A DNA stretch of 34,417 nt, taken from the NCBI GenBank assembly GCA_017483665.1, contig JAFUVM010000054.1:1-34417 (forward strand), written 5' to 3'. Below, one piece after another: positions 1 to 8,530 of this stretch. The notes beneath the pieces were generated by a model that was not told the DNA's origin, did no database searches, and saw nothing but the letters and a program-made list of their open reading frames with translations. Made by a program: the position numbers and the translations under genes. The stretch comes from Bacteroidaceae bacterium (GTDB taxonomy: Bacteria; Bacteroidota; Bacteroidia; Bacteroidales; Bacteroidaceae). The number at the start of each line of letters is the position of its first letter. Position 1 is the first letter of the stretch.

Positions 1-38
1 TCCCTGATTTGTTGCGCTTCTTTCGGATAAACATGATG

Positions 39-70
39 CAAAGTTAGCGCGGGTCACTCACATTTGCAAC
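39..70 (-). promoter_or_regulatory. Promoter for a gene to the left of the window
   Basis: On the minus strand there is a TAACTTTG -7 element (39-46). A GTTG sequence at 67-70 sits 20 bp upstream, in the position of the Bacteroidetes -33 TTTG element. It points out of the left edge, so the gene it serves is not in this window. Confidence 0.5.
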
Positions 71-144
71 TTTTATACTTGCAACTGCATGATTTTTAGG
101 ATAGTTTAATTTTTGAGGCAGAGATGCGCGGAAAACAGGAAACG

Positions 145-186
145 ACAAAAAAGAAAGCAACCCCGACGAGTTGCTTTCTTTTTGTA
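145..186. terminator. Bidirectional rho-independent terminator
   Basis: Two perfect arms (AAAGAAAGCAAC at 150-161 and its complement at 170-181) enclose an 8-nt loop. Because the stem is A/T-rich at its base, the hairpin is followed by a T run on both strands. It lies about 25 bp past the stop codon of the minus-strand surface-protein gene and most likely ends that transcript. Confidence 0.8.
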
Positions 187-209
187 TATTATCCCACTTG
201 GCTTTCTTC

Positions 210-3200
210 TCACTTCACCATCACCTTCTTCCCGCCTACGATGTAGAGTCCGGGAGTGCTGGGCCCAGCAGACAGCTTGCGGCCGCAGAGGTCATAAACA
301 GCTCCCTCGCCTTTGGAGAGGGCTGGGGTGAGGCTTTCAATTTCTTCGATGCCGTCGGGATCGGGATTCTTGGAGAACACCATCAGCATCGGCTGGCCCA
401 AGTCCAGATCCTGCACCCAAACTTGCTCCGAACGTCCGGCTTGCAAAGCTCTGGCTGTAGTGCCGTTGGCAAGCTGCTCTTCTGTGGCATGTGTGCCTTG
501 AGTGTAGCCGAAGGAATTCATGTAGAAACAATTGTCTATTTCGAAGCTGTCGCCTTGTATGGGACGGATAAAGGTGCCTGAACTTCCTGATGCACTCGGG
601 AAGGTGCCAATGTTCAAGCAGTTCCGAAGGGTGGCATGATTGCCATATCCTCCATTGACGTGCGACATCATGCTGCCGGAATGTATGCCTGTCCCAAATT
701 CTCCCGAGAAGATGCAGTCCTCTATCACAATCTCGCAATCCGTGACAGCAGGGTCGTCGCAGTAGCTGGCGATGCCGCCGATGGTTCCCTGATTGTTACT
801 GAAACCTTGTACATAAAGATACGCGGAAACCCAACACTGGCTGACAGTCAGATTGCCCTGAATGTTTCCTACCACGCCTCCTGCTGCGCAATACTGTTGT
901 TTCAGACTTCCTGCGACGTGCAGTTTTTTAATGGTTGCATCCTTTACACATGCGAAAGGAGCAACAGCCCCAATGTCAAAAGTATAATAGCTATTAAGGT
1001 TGACGGTGAGAGTGTGCCCTTGTCCGTCGAAAGTTCCTTGATAGGGATGCTCCACTGTTCCCACCATCGTCTGGTCATCGCCCAGGTCAATGTCGGCTGT
1101 CATTCGGGCATTGACTACAGTCTCTGTCCCTACGAGTTTGGCAAAGAGCTTCCAGTCATTTGCAGAGGCAATCTGGTAGTACCCCTCTTCGTCCTGCGCA
1201 AGGGCTCCCAGAACGCCACGGACAGACAGGCCGTGACAGCGACCGGCACTATAAATCTTTACACCTCCGTTGGTAGGCCACATATACAGTCTGCCGCCTC
1301 CGCCATTGGGATCCAAGAGCTTGTTTGACCAATAGAATCCGCGCTCTCCATAGCCGAAATGGTTGCCCTCGTCACGATAGCCGCTGAAGGGGAAGAAGAT
1401 ATAGCTGTCGTTTTCCTTGGATGTGAATTTCATGCCTCTTACGCCATTCACCGTTGTCTCCTGCCATGTGGTATTGTCTAACAGTTCTTGGATTTCTTCT
1501 ATAGTGGGCATTCTCCATGTACCTCCCCAGTTGACGGCAGCGGCATCGTCCTCGGGTTCGAGAACCGTCTTGCCGTCCACAGTGCCATAGTTGCTGTCTA
1601 TGCAGTACTTGGTCTGGGTGGTTTGCGTCCCGTTACAATACTTATAAGTTGTCCATCCATAGACTCCATCCTTTGGCTCTGTCTCGCCCCAGGCAAAGAA
1701 GTCGCCCATACCCTCGGGAACGGTGGCTCCGATATTGCACGTTGCCCACAGTGTCCCAGTGGGCAGACCCAAATCCACATAGTCGTGACCATTGGCATCA
1801 AAAGTATAATGGATGGGGTCAGGCTCTTTGACCGTAAGGTTGAGGATGTAGATTTCCTTGACGCCGCCATACTCTGTCAGCACCTCGTCGGTATAGGTAC
1901 CGGCCTCGGTGTAGGTGTTGCCGCGCCATTCGTAGGACTCGCCCTCGTTGATGGTTGCATTCGTCTCGTATGTCTGAGGCTCGAGGATGGTTATTCCTAA
2001 CACAATCACAGAGTCACAACCGGCAGCATTGGTCGTTGTATAGTAATAGGTGGTCTCTCCATCCTTCTCAACGGTAAAGTCATACATGTCGGTTGCATAA
2101 TGGTCGCCCACATATAAGTCCATGTTAAGACTGCTCGTTGTGGAATAATGAATCGTCAGTTCCAGCGTGTAGATGTCTGTCACCTCGCCCTGAGCGTTCT
2201 TTTCTTCGTAGGTATAAGTGCCGCTGGTGGTGTATCTCTGTCCGTGCCAGTCAAAATAGTCACAGCTAGTCTCGTATTCGGTGGAATGGGCAACGTGGGT
2301 TAGGAATACTACAGGTACCGGATGGTTCAAGTCCGTGTTCTGTCCCCAAATCTGTTCTTCACGCCCGTCTTGCAAGGCCACAGCCAATGTACCGTCTGTG
2401 AGCTCTTCTTCAGTCGCCTGAATGCCTTGTGGATAACCGTATGGGTAGAAGTAATAACAATTATAGAGATTGCGAGGACCGAACCAGTCTTGATCACTCC
2501 TGAAGAATGTTCCACTCCAATAGACATCAGCATCAGCGTATCTCAGGAAAAGACCATTGTTGATGTTCACTGTAGCGGTATTGTCGGGATGTGAAATAAA
2601 ACCTCCGTTATATGCATTACTTCCTGATATAGTACCATCAACCAGGCAGTCATTAATGTTCATTGTACCATCTTGTATCACAGCGCAAATTCCTCCCATC
2701 GTGTCATCCCCTTTGAGCTTTGCTGATGACCAGCATTCGCTGATAGTTGTCGTACCTCCTGTGCTATATGAGACAATACCCGCAGCGTTTTTGCCGGTTT
2801 GTGTATCGATAGTGCCGGTAATATGAATTTTCTGGATTGTTGCACCATTAATATAACGGAACGGAGCCAGCCCACTAATATTCTGGCTGTATGCAACAGT
2901 CAATGTATGTCCATTTCCGTCAAACATGCCAGCATAAGGAACATCTTGTGTTCCAACAGTCGTCTGGTCATCGCCCAGGTCAATGTCTGCCGTCATCTTG
3001 GCATTGGCTGACGGCTCGATTATGGTCAGATTGGCGAAAGCTCTCCAGTCGTCTGCAGAGGCAATGAGGTAGTTGCCTTCCTCGTCTTTGTCGAGGCCAG
3101 GGTCGAAATCGCCGATAGGCAGGATATTGAAGAAGTCTTTCCACACGTAAGCCTGCATATATGCCGCAATGCTTTCAGCGGGCACATGGAGTGTGCCGTT

Positions 3201-4355
3201 CTCCTTAGTGCCAGAATAGAACACACTGCCTCCTTCGCAAGTGGGTGGCACGACGTTCAGGCTGAAGACTTCGTCAACGGAGTAGCAATCAGAGAAGAGA
3301 TAGTCGTGTAAGGCTTCTACATTGGAGCCAATATAGAGCTTCTTCAGTGTGCGGTTGTCGCTGAAAGCGCCATCGATATAGCGGTCTGTCCAAAGCGTGT
3401 CGATGGGTGCCGAGCGCAGGGAGTTGTTGAACTGGTTGGAACAGCTCATCTTCAATGGCGTCGGGCCATAGGCGATGTCTATGCGCTTCAGGTTATCACA
3501 ATCATCCAATATGCTGACACCGAGGCTGTCAACCGAAGCTGGGATAGTGAAGCTGCTGAACATATCGCAGTCCAAGAATGCCCTGGCACCAATAAGCTTC
3601 AGTGCGCTGGGGAGGTCGAAAGTCACCAATGACTTGCAATGGCCAAATGCTTCCTCATCGATGACTTCAACGCCGTCTGGCAGATTGATGTCGGTCAGTG
3701 ACTCACAATTCCAGAATGCCTCCTTGCCGACACTCTTTACATTCGGGCTGACGTTTACGGTTTGTAGCTGAGTGCAGCCATAGAACATAGCGTATGGCAC
3801 TTCGGTGAACACATCGCCCATTGTGACGGTCTTGAGGTACTCACTGTCGCGGACAAGAGACCATGAACCTTCATACACGGCCTCAACCCAGCCTCGGCTT
3901 ACGAAGCTGTGGTAATTGCGGCCGATATACATTTCCTCCACTTGGACATCACGCCCGAAGACAGGGAAGCAGCCCCTGGGCCAAGCATCCTCAACATGGC
4001 AGCGCAAAGGTGTGTCGCCGTCCTCGATAATGATTTTCGTCAGGTGCGCAGAGCAATTCTCAAACGGCTGGCGACCGATGCTGTCGATGGTGGCGGGAAT
4101 GGTGAGCGATGTCATGTCGTTGCTGTTTATGAAAGCATTTCCGCCGATGACGGTCACGTCGTAGCCATTGGGAGCCTTGGCGGGTACGACCACGTCGCCC
4201 ACATATGTGCCGCCCTTGCTGTCAGTGTCGAGATAGGTGAGGGTGGCAGTCTGTGTGTCATGGTCGTAAGCATAATAGAACATGCCGTCGTTTGTCTGTG
4301 CCGCTGCGGTCATGACCGTCAGCGAGAACACTAAAAGGAGTAACTGTTTCTTCAT
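210..4355 (-). CDS. BspA-like LRR / beta-helix / FISUMP surface protein, type IX secretion cargo
   Basis: A 1381-aa exported protein. It has a signal peptide (MKKQLLLLVFSLTVMTAAAQ) and BspA-type LRR_5 repeats at about residues 60-415 (motifs such as 'AFWNCESLTDINLP'). A GLUG-like beta-helix segment follows (about 425-680), then a cysteine-poor linker region. A Fibrobacter-succinogenes-major-paralogous (FISUMP/DUF1566-type) domain lies at about 850-1045, with 'YVDLGLPTGTLWATCNIGA' and 'WRMPT'. A second copy of the GLUG segment runs about 1055-1340. The C-terminus 'VYDLCGRKL...GLYIVGGKKVMVK' resembles the short sorting domains of Bacteroidales type IX cargo. Adhesion or host/food-particle binding is inferred from the BspA family only. 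A dispersed repeat has added 'SLTPALSKGEG' just before the sorting domain. It is a single-gene transcript between promoter 4395-4402 and terminator 145-186. Confidence 0.85.
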   Translation of the reverse strand: MKKQLLLLVFSLTVMTAAAQTNDGMFYYAYDHDTQTATLTYLDTDSKGGTYVGDVVVPAKAPNGYDVTVIGGNAFINSNDMTSLTIPATIDSIGRQPFENCSAHLTKIIIEDGDTPLRCHVEDAWPRGCFPVFGRDVQVEEMYIGRNYHSFVSRGWVEAVYEGSWSLVRDSEYLKTVTMGDVFTEVPYAMFYGCTQLQTVNVSPNVKSVGKEAFWNCESLTDINLPDGVEVIDEEAFGHCKSLVTFDLPSALKLIGARAFLDCDMFSSFTIPASVDSLGVSILDDCDNLKRIDIAYGPTPLKMSCSNQFNNSLRSAPIDTLWTDRYIDGAFSDNRTLKKLYIGSNVEALHDYLFSDCYSVDEVFSLNVVPPTCEGGSVFYSGTKENGTLHVPAESIAAYMQAYVWKDFFNILPIGDFDPGLDKDEEGNYLIASADDWRAFANLTIIEPSANAKMTADIDLGDDQTTVGTQDVPYAGMFDGNGHTLTVAYSQNISGLAPFRYINGATIQKIHITGTIDTQTGKNAAGIVSYSTGGTTTISECWSSAKLKGDDTMGGICAVIQDGTMNINDCLVDGTISGSNAYNGGFISHPDNTATVNINNGLFLRYADADVYWSGTFFRSDQDWFGPRNLYNCYYFYPYGYPQGIQATEEELTDGTLAVALQDGREEQIWGQNTDLNHPVPVVFLTHVAHSTEYETSCDYFDWHGQRYTTSGTYTYEEKNAQGEVTDIYTLELTIHYSTTSSLNMDLYVGDHYATDMYDFTVEKDGETTYYYTTTNAAGCDSVIVLGITILEPQTYETNATINEGESYEWRGNTYTEAGTYTDEVLTEYGGVKEIYILNLTVKEPDPIHYTFDANGHDYVDLGLPTGTLWATCNIGATVPEGMGDFFAWGETEPKDGVYGWTTYKYCNGTQTTQTKYCIDSNYGTVDGKTVLEPEDDAAAVNWGGTWRMPTIEEIQELLDNTTWQETTVNGVRGMKFTSKENDSYIFFPFSGYRDEGNHFGYGERGFYWSNKLLDPNGGGGRLYMWPTNGGVKIYSAGRCHGLSVRGVLGALAQDEEGYYQIASANDWKLFAKLVGTETVVNARMTADIDLGDDQTMVGTVEHPYQGTFDGQGHTLTVNLNSYYTFDIGAVAPFACVKDATIKKLHVAGSLKQQYCAAGGVVGNIQGNLTVSQCWVSAYLYVQGFSNNQGTIGGIASYCDDPAVTDCEIVIEDCIFSGEFGTGIHSGSMMSHVNGGYGNHATLRNCLNIGTFPSASGSSGTFIRPIQGDSFEIDNCFYMNSFGYTQGTHATEEQLANGTTARALQAGRSEQVWVQDLDLGQPMLMVFSKNPDPDGIEEIESLTPALSKGEGAVYDLCGRKLSAGPSTPGLYIVGGKKVMVK
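302..333. repeat. Dispersed palindromic repeat, copy A (inside CDS)
   Basis: CTCCCTCGCCTTTGGAGAGG followed by GCTGGGGTGAGG. Read on the minus strand it encodes 'LTPALSKGEG' in frame near the C-terminus of the BspA-like protein. It is related to copies at 8411, 8493, 14664, 15360, 17511 and 17609. Confidence 0.7.
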
Positions 4356-4394
4356 GTTGTTTTGTTGATAATGTTATTGTTTGTCCTGTCGGTG

Positions 4395-4402
4395 CAAAGG
4401 TA
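4395..4402 (-). promoter_or_regulatory. -7 promoter element of the BspA-like gene
   Basis: TACCTTTG on the minus strand, a TAnnTTTG match, about 40 bp before the ATG at 4355. I see no clear TTTG at the -33 spacing. Confidence 0.6.
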
Positions 4403-4433
4403 CTAAGAAAGTGAAGAAGGAAGCCTTATTGGA

Positions 4434-4473
4434 ATACAAAAATGACTCCCAATTTCCGAATCTGGGAGTCACT
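4434..4473 (-). terminator. Rho-independent terminator of the arginine operon
   Basis: Nine-bp perfect stem TGACTCCCA (4443-4451) / TGGGAGTCA (4463-4471). On the minus strand it is followed by TTTTTGT. It lies 31 bp past the stop of the AraC-type regulator and so closes the argR-to-regulator transcript. Confidence 0.8.
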
Positions 4474-4503
4474 ACACGATTTGAGAGTCTTTTCAGGCCT
4501 GCT

Positions 4504-6186
4504 TTACCGATTTCGCCACTCCGTCGGTGTCAATCCTGTGACAGACTTGAAAGCACGGAAGAATGACGATTCGCCAGAGAAGCCCGACTCAATGGCAACG
4601 GCAGACATCTTCTTGTCGGGCTGGGCCGACAGAAGCTGCTGGGCATAGCCGACACGGTAGGCGGCAATGAAATCGGAGAAGGTGCAGTCGCGATACTGCT
4701 TGATGGTGGCAGAGACGTAACGGCTGTTGGTATCAAGAGCGGCAGCCACATCGGCAAGCTTCAGGTTCTTGTTGAGGAAGAACTGCTGCTCGTCCATCAG
4801 CTGACAGATGCGCTGCCAAAGCTGCTCATCGACTTTCTCGTTTGCCGAACTTGGTTCTTCTGCCTCCGGCTGCTTACTTCGGCGATGCCGCCATAACAGG
4901 GTAGCAACAACTACTGCAAGGACAAGGACAAGTGCCGCAAGCCACCACAGCCAGGATGCTGTAGCTGCATTATGAAAATCCTGATTGCTGGTTAGTGGGA
5001 CAAGCCATACTTGGTTGCTGGGCGAAAAGTTGTCGTTATCGATGCCGTTGGCACCTCCGGCAATGAGAAGGTTGCCTGCCGGAGTGAGCCGCAGATGGTT
5101 AAGTCCCAAATGTGGCAAGGGGTCTGTGTAGTAGAGCGTGAGGGGACAGGGCGACTTGTCGTACTCTATGGAAAGGATGCACAGGTGCATCCCCATGTCG
5201 AGTCCTGCCATATAAGCTCGTTTGGCTTGTTGGTCTGTCACGATTGGGGTACGATAGAAGATGGCTCCCCACCCTGTTTCCATAGGTATGGGAACCTCCG
5301 TGGGCAGGAGCGAAAATACAGTGTCGCGCACCTGGGCAATGGCTGCCTGACCTGTGTTCCTGTCAGCTACAGGAACAAGATAGACCATGTCCTTCTTTTG
5401 CAGGTCGCCGATGAAGCAGTCCTCGGAACGGGGCGATACGGCATCTGTCGGGAAAGGCTTCCACTGCTCAAACAGCGGCACGCAGAAGGCATCGCCCAGC
5501 AGACGGTCAACCAATATGCTGGTAATGACTTCGCCGTGTATGTCGATGTCTCCGAAGATGAGCACATCGCCATTGGAGACAGGAAGCATGTAGGGACGGG
5601 CACGCCCGATGGCAACTGGCTTGACTTCGGAGAGCTGGCTTTTCCCTTCGTATAGTTCAATGCCATCATCGTTATACCAGTTACCGGCGATGACGACCTT
5701 CCCGCCGTCAGTCTCGACGGCAGAGGGCATGACACGTTTCCTGTCCAGACAGCCGAAGCCTTTTGAAGAGTGGTCTGCCGGATTGTACATCTCCACCTCA
5801 AAGGTCTGCCCGATGCCCAAGTTCTTCTCGTGGCTGCCAAACAACAGTATCTTGCCCGACCTGAGCAATATGCTGCCCCCGGCATCGTGGGAATAGACGA
5901 TAGGCACCACATGCCACTGGCCGTCGGCAAAATACTCTGCGGTGGGAGTGAGGACAAAGCCAGAGGTGTGTCCGCCGATGACCGTAGGCTGACCATTAAC
6001 AATAAAGAAGCTGTGTCCGCTGCGGGGGATGTTCAGGTCGGGCAAACGCTCAGCCTCGATCTTGACCATAAGACAACCCGCCAGACTTTCGGAGGACAGA
6101 TGCCGTTTGTCCGTCTGCGCTTTTATAGGCAATCCCAAAAGCAGAAAAAACAGAAGCAGTGGCAATCTATTCATAACTTTTTCCAT
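4504..6186 (-). CDS. Membrane-spanning sensor/AraC-family transcription regulator with periplasmic kelch-like domain
   Basis: 560 aa with an unusual one-component layout. There is a signal sequence or N-terminal membrane helix (about 5-24). A large predicted periplasmic region (25-405) carries repeated kelch/galactose-oxidase-like signatures ('NGQPTVIGG', 'SGKILLFGSHEKN', 'NGDVLIFGD', 'AGNLLIAGGANG'). A single transmembrane helix (about 412-432, WLWWLAALVLVLAVVVATLL, then RHRR as stop-transfer) leads to a short linker and a C-terminal AraC/XylS helix-turn-helix (456-560, ending 'SFFRAFKSVTGLTPTEWRNR'). There is no histidine kinase or receiver domain, unlike Bacteroides hybrid two-component regulators. 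The ATG at 6186 shares its A with the argC stop (TAATG), implying translational coupling. Met5 at 6174 is an alternative start. The ligand is unknown. The operon position suggests, but does not prove, a link to arginine or amino-acid status. Confidence 0.8.
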   Translation of the reverse strand: MEKVMNRLPLLLFFLLLGLPIKAQTDKRHLSSESLAGCLMVKIEAERLPDLNIPRSGHSFFIVNGQPTVIGGHTSGFVLTPTAEYFADGQWHVVPIVYSHDAGGSILLRSGKILLFGSHEKNLGIGQTFEVEMYNPADHSSKGFGCLDRKRVMPSAVETDGGKVVIAGNWYNDDGIELYEGKSQLSEVKPVAIGRARPYMLPVSNGDVLIFGDIDIHGEVITSILVDRLLGDAFCVPLFEQWKPFPTDAVSPRSEDCFIGDLQKKDMVYLVPVADRNTGQAAIAQVRDTVFSLLPTEVPIPMETGWGAIFYRTPIVTDQQAKRAYMAGLDMGMHLCILSIEYDKSPCPLTLYYTDPLPHLGLNHLRLTPAGNLLIAGGANGIDNDNFSPSNQVWLVPLTSNQDFHNAATASWLWWLAALVLVLAVVVATLLWRHRRSKQPEAEEPSSANEKVDEQLWQRICQLMDEQQFFLNKNLKLADVAAALDTNSRYVSATIKQYRDCTFSDFIAAYRVGYAQQLLSAQPDKKMSAVAIESGFSGESSFFRAFKSVTGLTPTEWRNR

Positions 6187-7184
6187 TAAAAAGCAGAGGC
6201 TTTAAGGTTGAGGCCGGCCTTCTCATCGAGGCCGAACATGAGGTTCATGTTCTGCACGGCCTGACCGACGGCACCTTTCAGGAGGTTGTCGATGCAGGAG
6301 ATCATCAGGAGCTGGTCCTCGTACTTCTCCACGTAGACAAGGGCCTTGTTGGTGTTGACGACTTGCTTCATGTCGGGACTCTTCGTGACGAAGTGCGTGA
6401 AGGCAGCGTCCCTGTAATAGTCGGCATAGATGCGCTGCACCTCTTCGAGGGAGAGATCGCACTTGGCGTAGGCTGTGACGAAGATACCGCGGGTGAAGCA
6501 ACCGCGTTGCGGGATGAAGAGCACACGGCCCTCGTAGCCCGGGCAGAGCTCCTGCACCGTCTGGTTTATCTCCAGCAGGTGCTGATGCGTGAAGGTCTTG
6601 TAGACGGAGATGTTGTCGTTGCGCCAGGAGAAATGCGTTGTGGCACCAGGCTTCTGACCGGCTCCCGTGCTGCCTGTGATGCCGTTCACGTGGATGTCGC
6701 CGCTGATGATGCCAGCCTTCAGGGCGGGCAGCATGGCAAGCTGGATGCAAGTGGCGAAGCAACCGGGGTTGGCAAGATGCTGACAGCCGCGAATCGTCTC
6801 CCTGTGCGTCTCGGGCAGGCCATAGACGAACGAAGAGCGAAGAGGGAAGAGTGAAGGATCTTCTTCGGTTGAAGGTTTCACTCTGAAGTCCTGCGCCAGG
6901 TCGATAATCTTGACGTTCGCAGGTATCTCGTGCTCCCTGAGGAACTGTTCGCTCTTGCCGTGTCCGAAGCAGAAGAAGACGACGTCCACCTGGTCGAAGG
7001 AACAGTTGAGGGAAAACCTCAACTCACAGTCGCCGACAAGGCCCTCGTGTACGTCGCTGACGAGGTTGCCGGCGTTGCTCTCGCTGTGGGCAAAGACAAT
7101 CTTCGCCTCGGGATGGTTCAGCAGGAGGCGAATCAGTTCGCCGCCAGTATAGCCTGCTGCTCCAAGTATGCCAACGTTTACCAT
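6186..7184 (-). CDS. argC: N-acetyl(acyl)-gamma-glutamyl-phosphate reductase
   Basis: 332 aa. It reduces N-acyl-glutamyl-5-phosphate to the semialdehyde with NADPH, in the third step of arginine/ornithine synthesis. The Rossmann motif 'GILGAAGYTGGELIRLL' is at 5-21. The catalytic Cys142 lies in 'NPGCFAT'. Length is close to the family norm. In Bacteroidetes the acyl group may be succinyl rather than acetyl, as known for the B. fragilis pathway; the sequence alone does not decide this. Residues 103-119 ('KPSTEEDPSLFPLRSSF'), just before 'VYGLPE', look like an in-frame expansion of the TTCACTCTTC-type simple repeat seen between genes here. It lies 36 bp after argG and overlaps the next start codon by one base. 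No argD follows. Confidence 0.95.
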   Translation of the reverse strand: MVNVGILGAAGYTGGELIRLLLNHPEAKIVFAHSESNAGNLVSDVHEGLVGDCELRFSLNCSFDQVDVVFFCFGHGKSEQFLREHEIPANVKIIDLAQDFRVKPSTEEDPSLFPLRSSFVYGLPETHRETIRGCQHLANPGCFATCIQLAMLPALKAGIISGDIHVNGITGSTGAGQKPGATTHFSWRNDNISVYKTFTHQHLLEINQTVQELCPGYEGRVLFIPQRGCFTRGIFVTAYAKCDLSLEEVQRIYADYYRDAAFTHFVTKSPDMKQVVNTNKALVYVEKYEDQLLMISCIDNLLKGAVGQAVQNMNLMFGLDEKAGLNLKASAF

Positions 7185-7220
7185 AGTTTAGGGTAAAAGT
7201 GAATAGTGAAACGAGAGCAT

Positions 7221-8459
7221 TTACCTTTCATCCGGATGTGCGAGATAGTAGGCGCGGAGGGCCGTGGAGGTCACTTTGATGAAGCCCTTGGCATCTTCCG
7301 AAGTCCAGGCCTTGGCGGTCTCGCCGTACTCGCCGAGTTTGTTCTTGACGAGGTCGTTGGGGCTGTCGACGCCGACGGTCTGGAAGCAATAGGGACGCAG
7401 TTCGAGCGTCACCTCGCCCGTCACGTTGCGCTGACTGCTGAGGAGCATGGCCTCGATGTCGGGCATGACGGGTTCCAGATACTGGCTCTCGTGCAGGAAC
7501 ATGCCGTACCAGTTCGCCACTTGCTCCTTCCAGTACTGCTGCCACTTGGAGAGCGTGAACTTCTCCAGATAGCGGTGAGCACCGATGATGAGCATGGGAG
7601 CTGCGGCTTCGAAGCCCACGCGACCCTTGATGCCGATGATGGTGTCGCCCACGTGGCAGTCGCGACCGATGGCGTAGCGTGCACCGATTTCCTCCACCTT
7701 CTGTATAGCTTTGATCTTATCCTCGAACTTCTCGCCGTTGACGCTGCATATCTCTCCCTTCTCGAAGCCGATGCGGAGCTGTTCCGGACCTTCCTCCGTG
7801 GGGTGCTTCAGGTAGGCACTCTCGGGCAGGCCCTGCTTCGAGTCGAGAATCTCGCCGCCGCAGATGCTGGTGCCCCACAGACCGACGTTGTAGCTGTACT
7901 TGAGCTTTGTGAAGTCGGCGAAGTAGCCGTTCTTGTTCAGGTAGTCCACTTCCTCCTGACGGGACAGGTTGCCGTCGCGGGTCAGCGTGATGATTTCCAC
8001 GCCGGGACACATCACAAGGAACGTCATGTCGAAGCGGATCTGGTCGTTGCCCGCACCGGTGGAGCCGTGGGCGATGGCCGTAGCGCCAATCTCCTTGGCG
8101 TAGCGTGCTATGGCGAGGGCTTGGAAAATACGCTCGCTGCTGACCGAAATGGGGTAGCAGTTATTGCGGAGAACGTTGCCGAAGACCATGTACTTCAGGG
8201 ATTTCTCGTAGTATTCCTGTGTCACGTCGAGGGTGACGTACTGCTTTGCGCCAAGCCTGTAGGCATTCTCCTCGTTGGCTCTGAGCTGTTCGGGACTGAA
8301 GCCGCCCGTGTTGGCGCAGGCAGCATATACTTCGTAACCTTTTTCCTTAGCCAAATACATCACGGTGTAGCTGGTATCGAGTCCGCCGCTGAAGGCGACA
8401 ACAACCTTGCGGACCCCCTCCTTCTCCCCCATAGGGGAGTGCTTTTCATTCTGGTTCAT
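7221..8459 (-). CDS. argG: Argininosuccinate synthase
   Basis: 412 aa, cytoplasmic. It joins citrulline and aspartate with ATP to make argininosuccinate. The PP-loop 'AFSGGLDTS' lies at 22-30, and 'GSTGAGNDQIRFD' matches the citrulline/aspartate site of the family. The first 16 residues (MNQNEKHSPMGEKEGV) precede the point at which homologues normally begin ('RKVVVAFSGG'). Their DNA (8411-8442) is a piece of the dispersed palindromic repeat, so the N-terminal extension looks repeat-derived. No closer in-frame ATG sits before the PP-loop except Met10. It is the third gene of the argR-GNAT-argG-argC transcript. Confidence 0.95.
   Translation of the reverse strand: MNQNEKHSPMGEKEGVRKVVVAFSGGLDTSYTVMYLAKEKGYEVYAACANTGGFSPEQLRANEENAYRLGAKQYVTLDVTQEYYEKSLKYMVFGNVLRNNCYPISVSSERIFQALAIARYAKEIGATAIAHGSTGAGNDQIRFDMTFLVMCPGVEIITLTRDGNLSRQEEVDYLNKNGYFADFTKLKYSYNVGLWGTSICGGEILDSKQGLPESAYLKHPTEEGPEQLRIGFEKGEICSVNGEKFEDKIKAIQKVEEIGARYAIGRDCHVGDTIIGIKGRVGFEAAAPMLIIGAHRYLEKFTLSKWQQYWKEQVANWYGMFLHESQYLEPVMPDIEAMLLSSQRNVTGEVTLELRPYCFQTVGVDSPNDLVKNKLGEYGETAKAWTSEDAKGFIKVTSTALRAYYLAHPDER
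8411..8442. repeat. Dispersed palindromic repeat, copy B (inside argG start)
   Basis: CCCCCTCCTTCTCCCCCATA followed by GGGGAG. It forms the codons for 'SPMGEKEGV' at the N-terminus of ArgG. It appears to be a partial copy of the family. Confidence 0.6.
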
Positions 8460-8492
8460 ATCTATTCTTACTTAAAATCTAATTACTAATTA

Positions 8493-8530
8493 ACTCCCTC
8501 CTCTTTGGGGGAGGGTTGGGGAGAGGGGCT
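8493..8530. repeat. Dispersed palindromic repeat, copy C
   Basis: CTCCCTCCTCTTTGGGGGAG then GGTTGGGGAGAGGGG. It fills most of the spacer between the GNAT stop codon and argG and abuts the stop. In this position it could act as an RNA hairpin between two operon genes. Confidence 0.7.
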
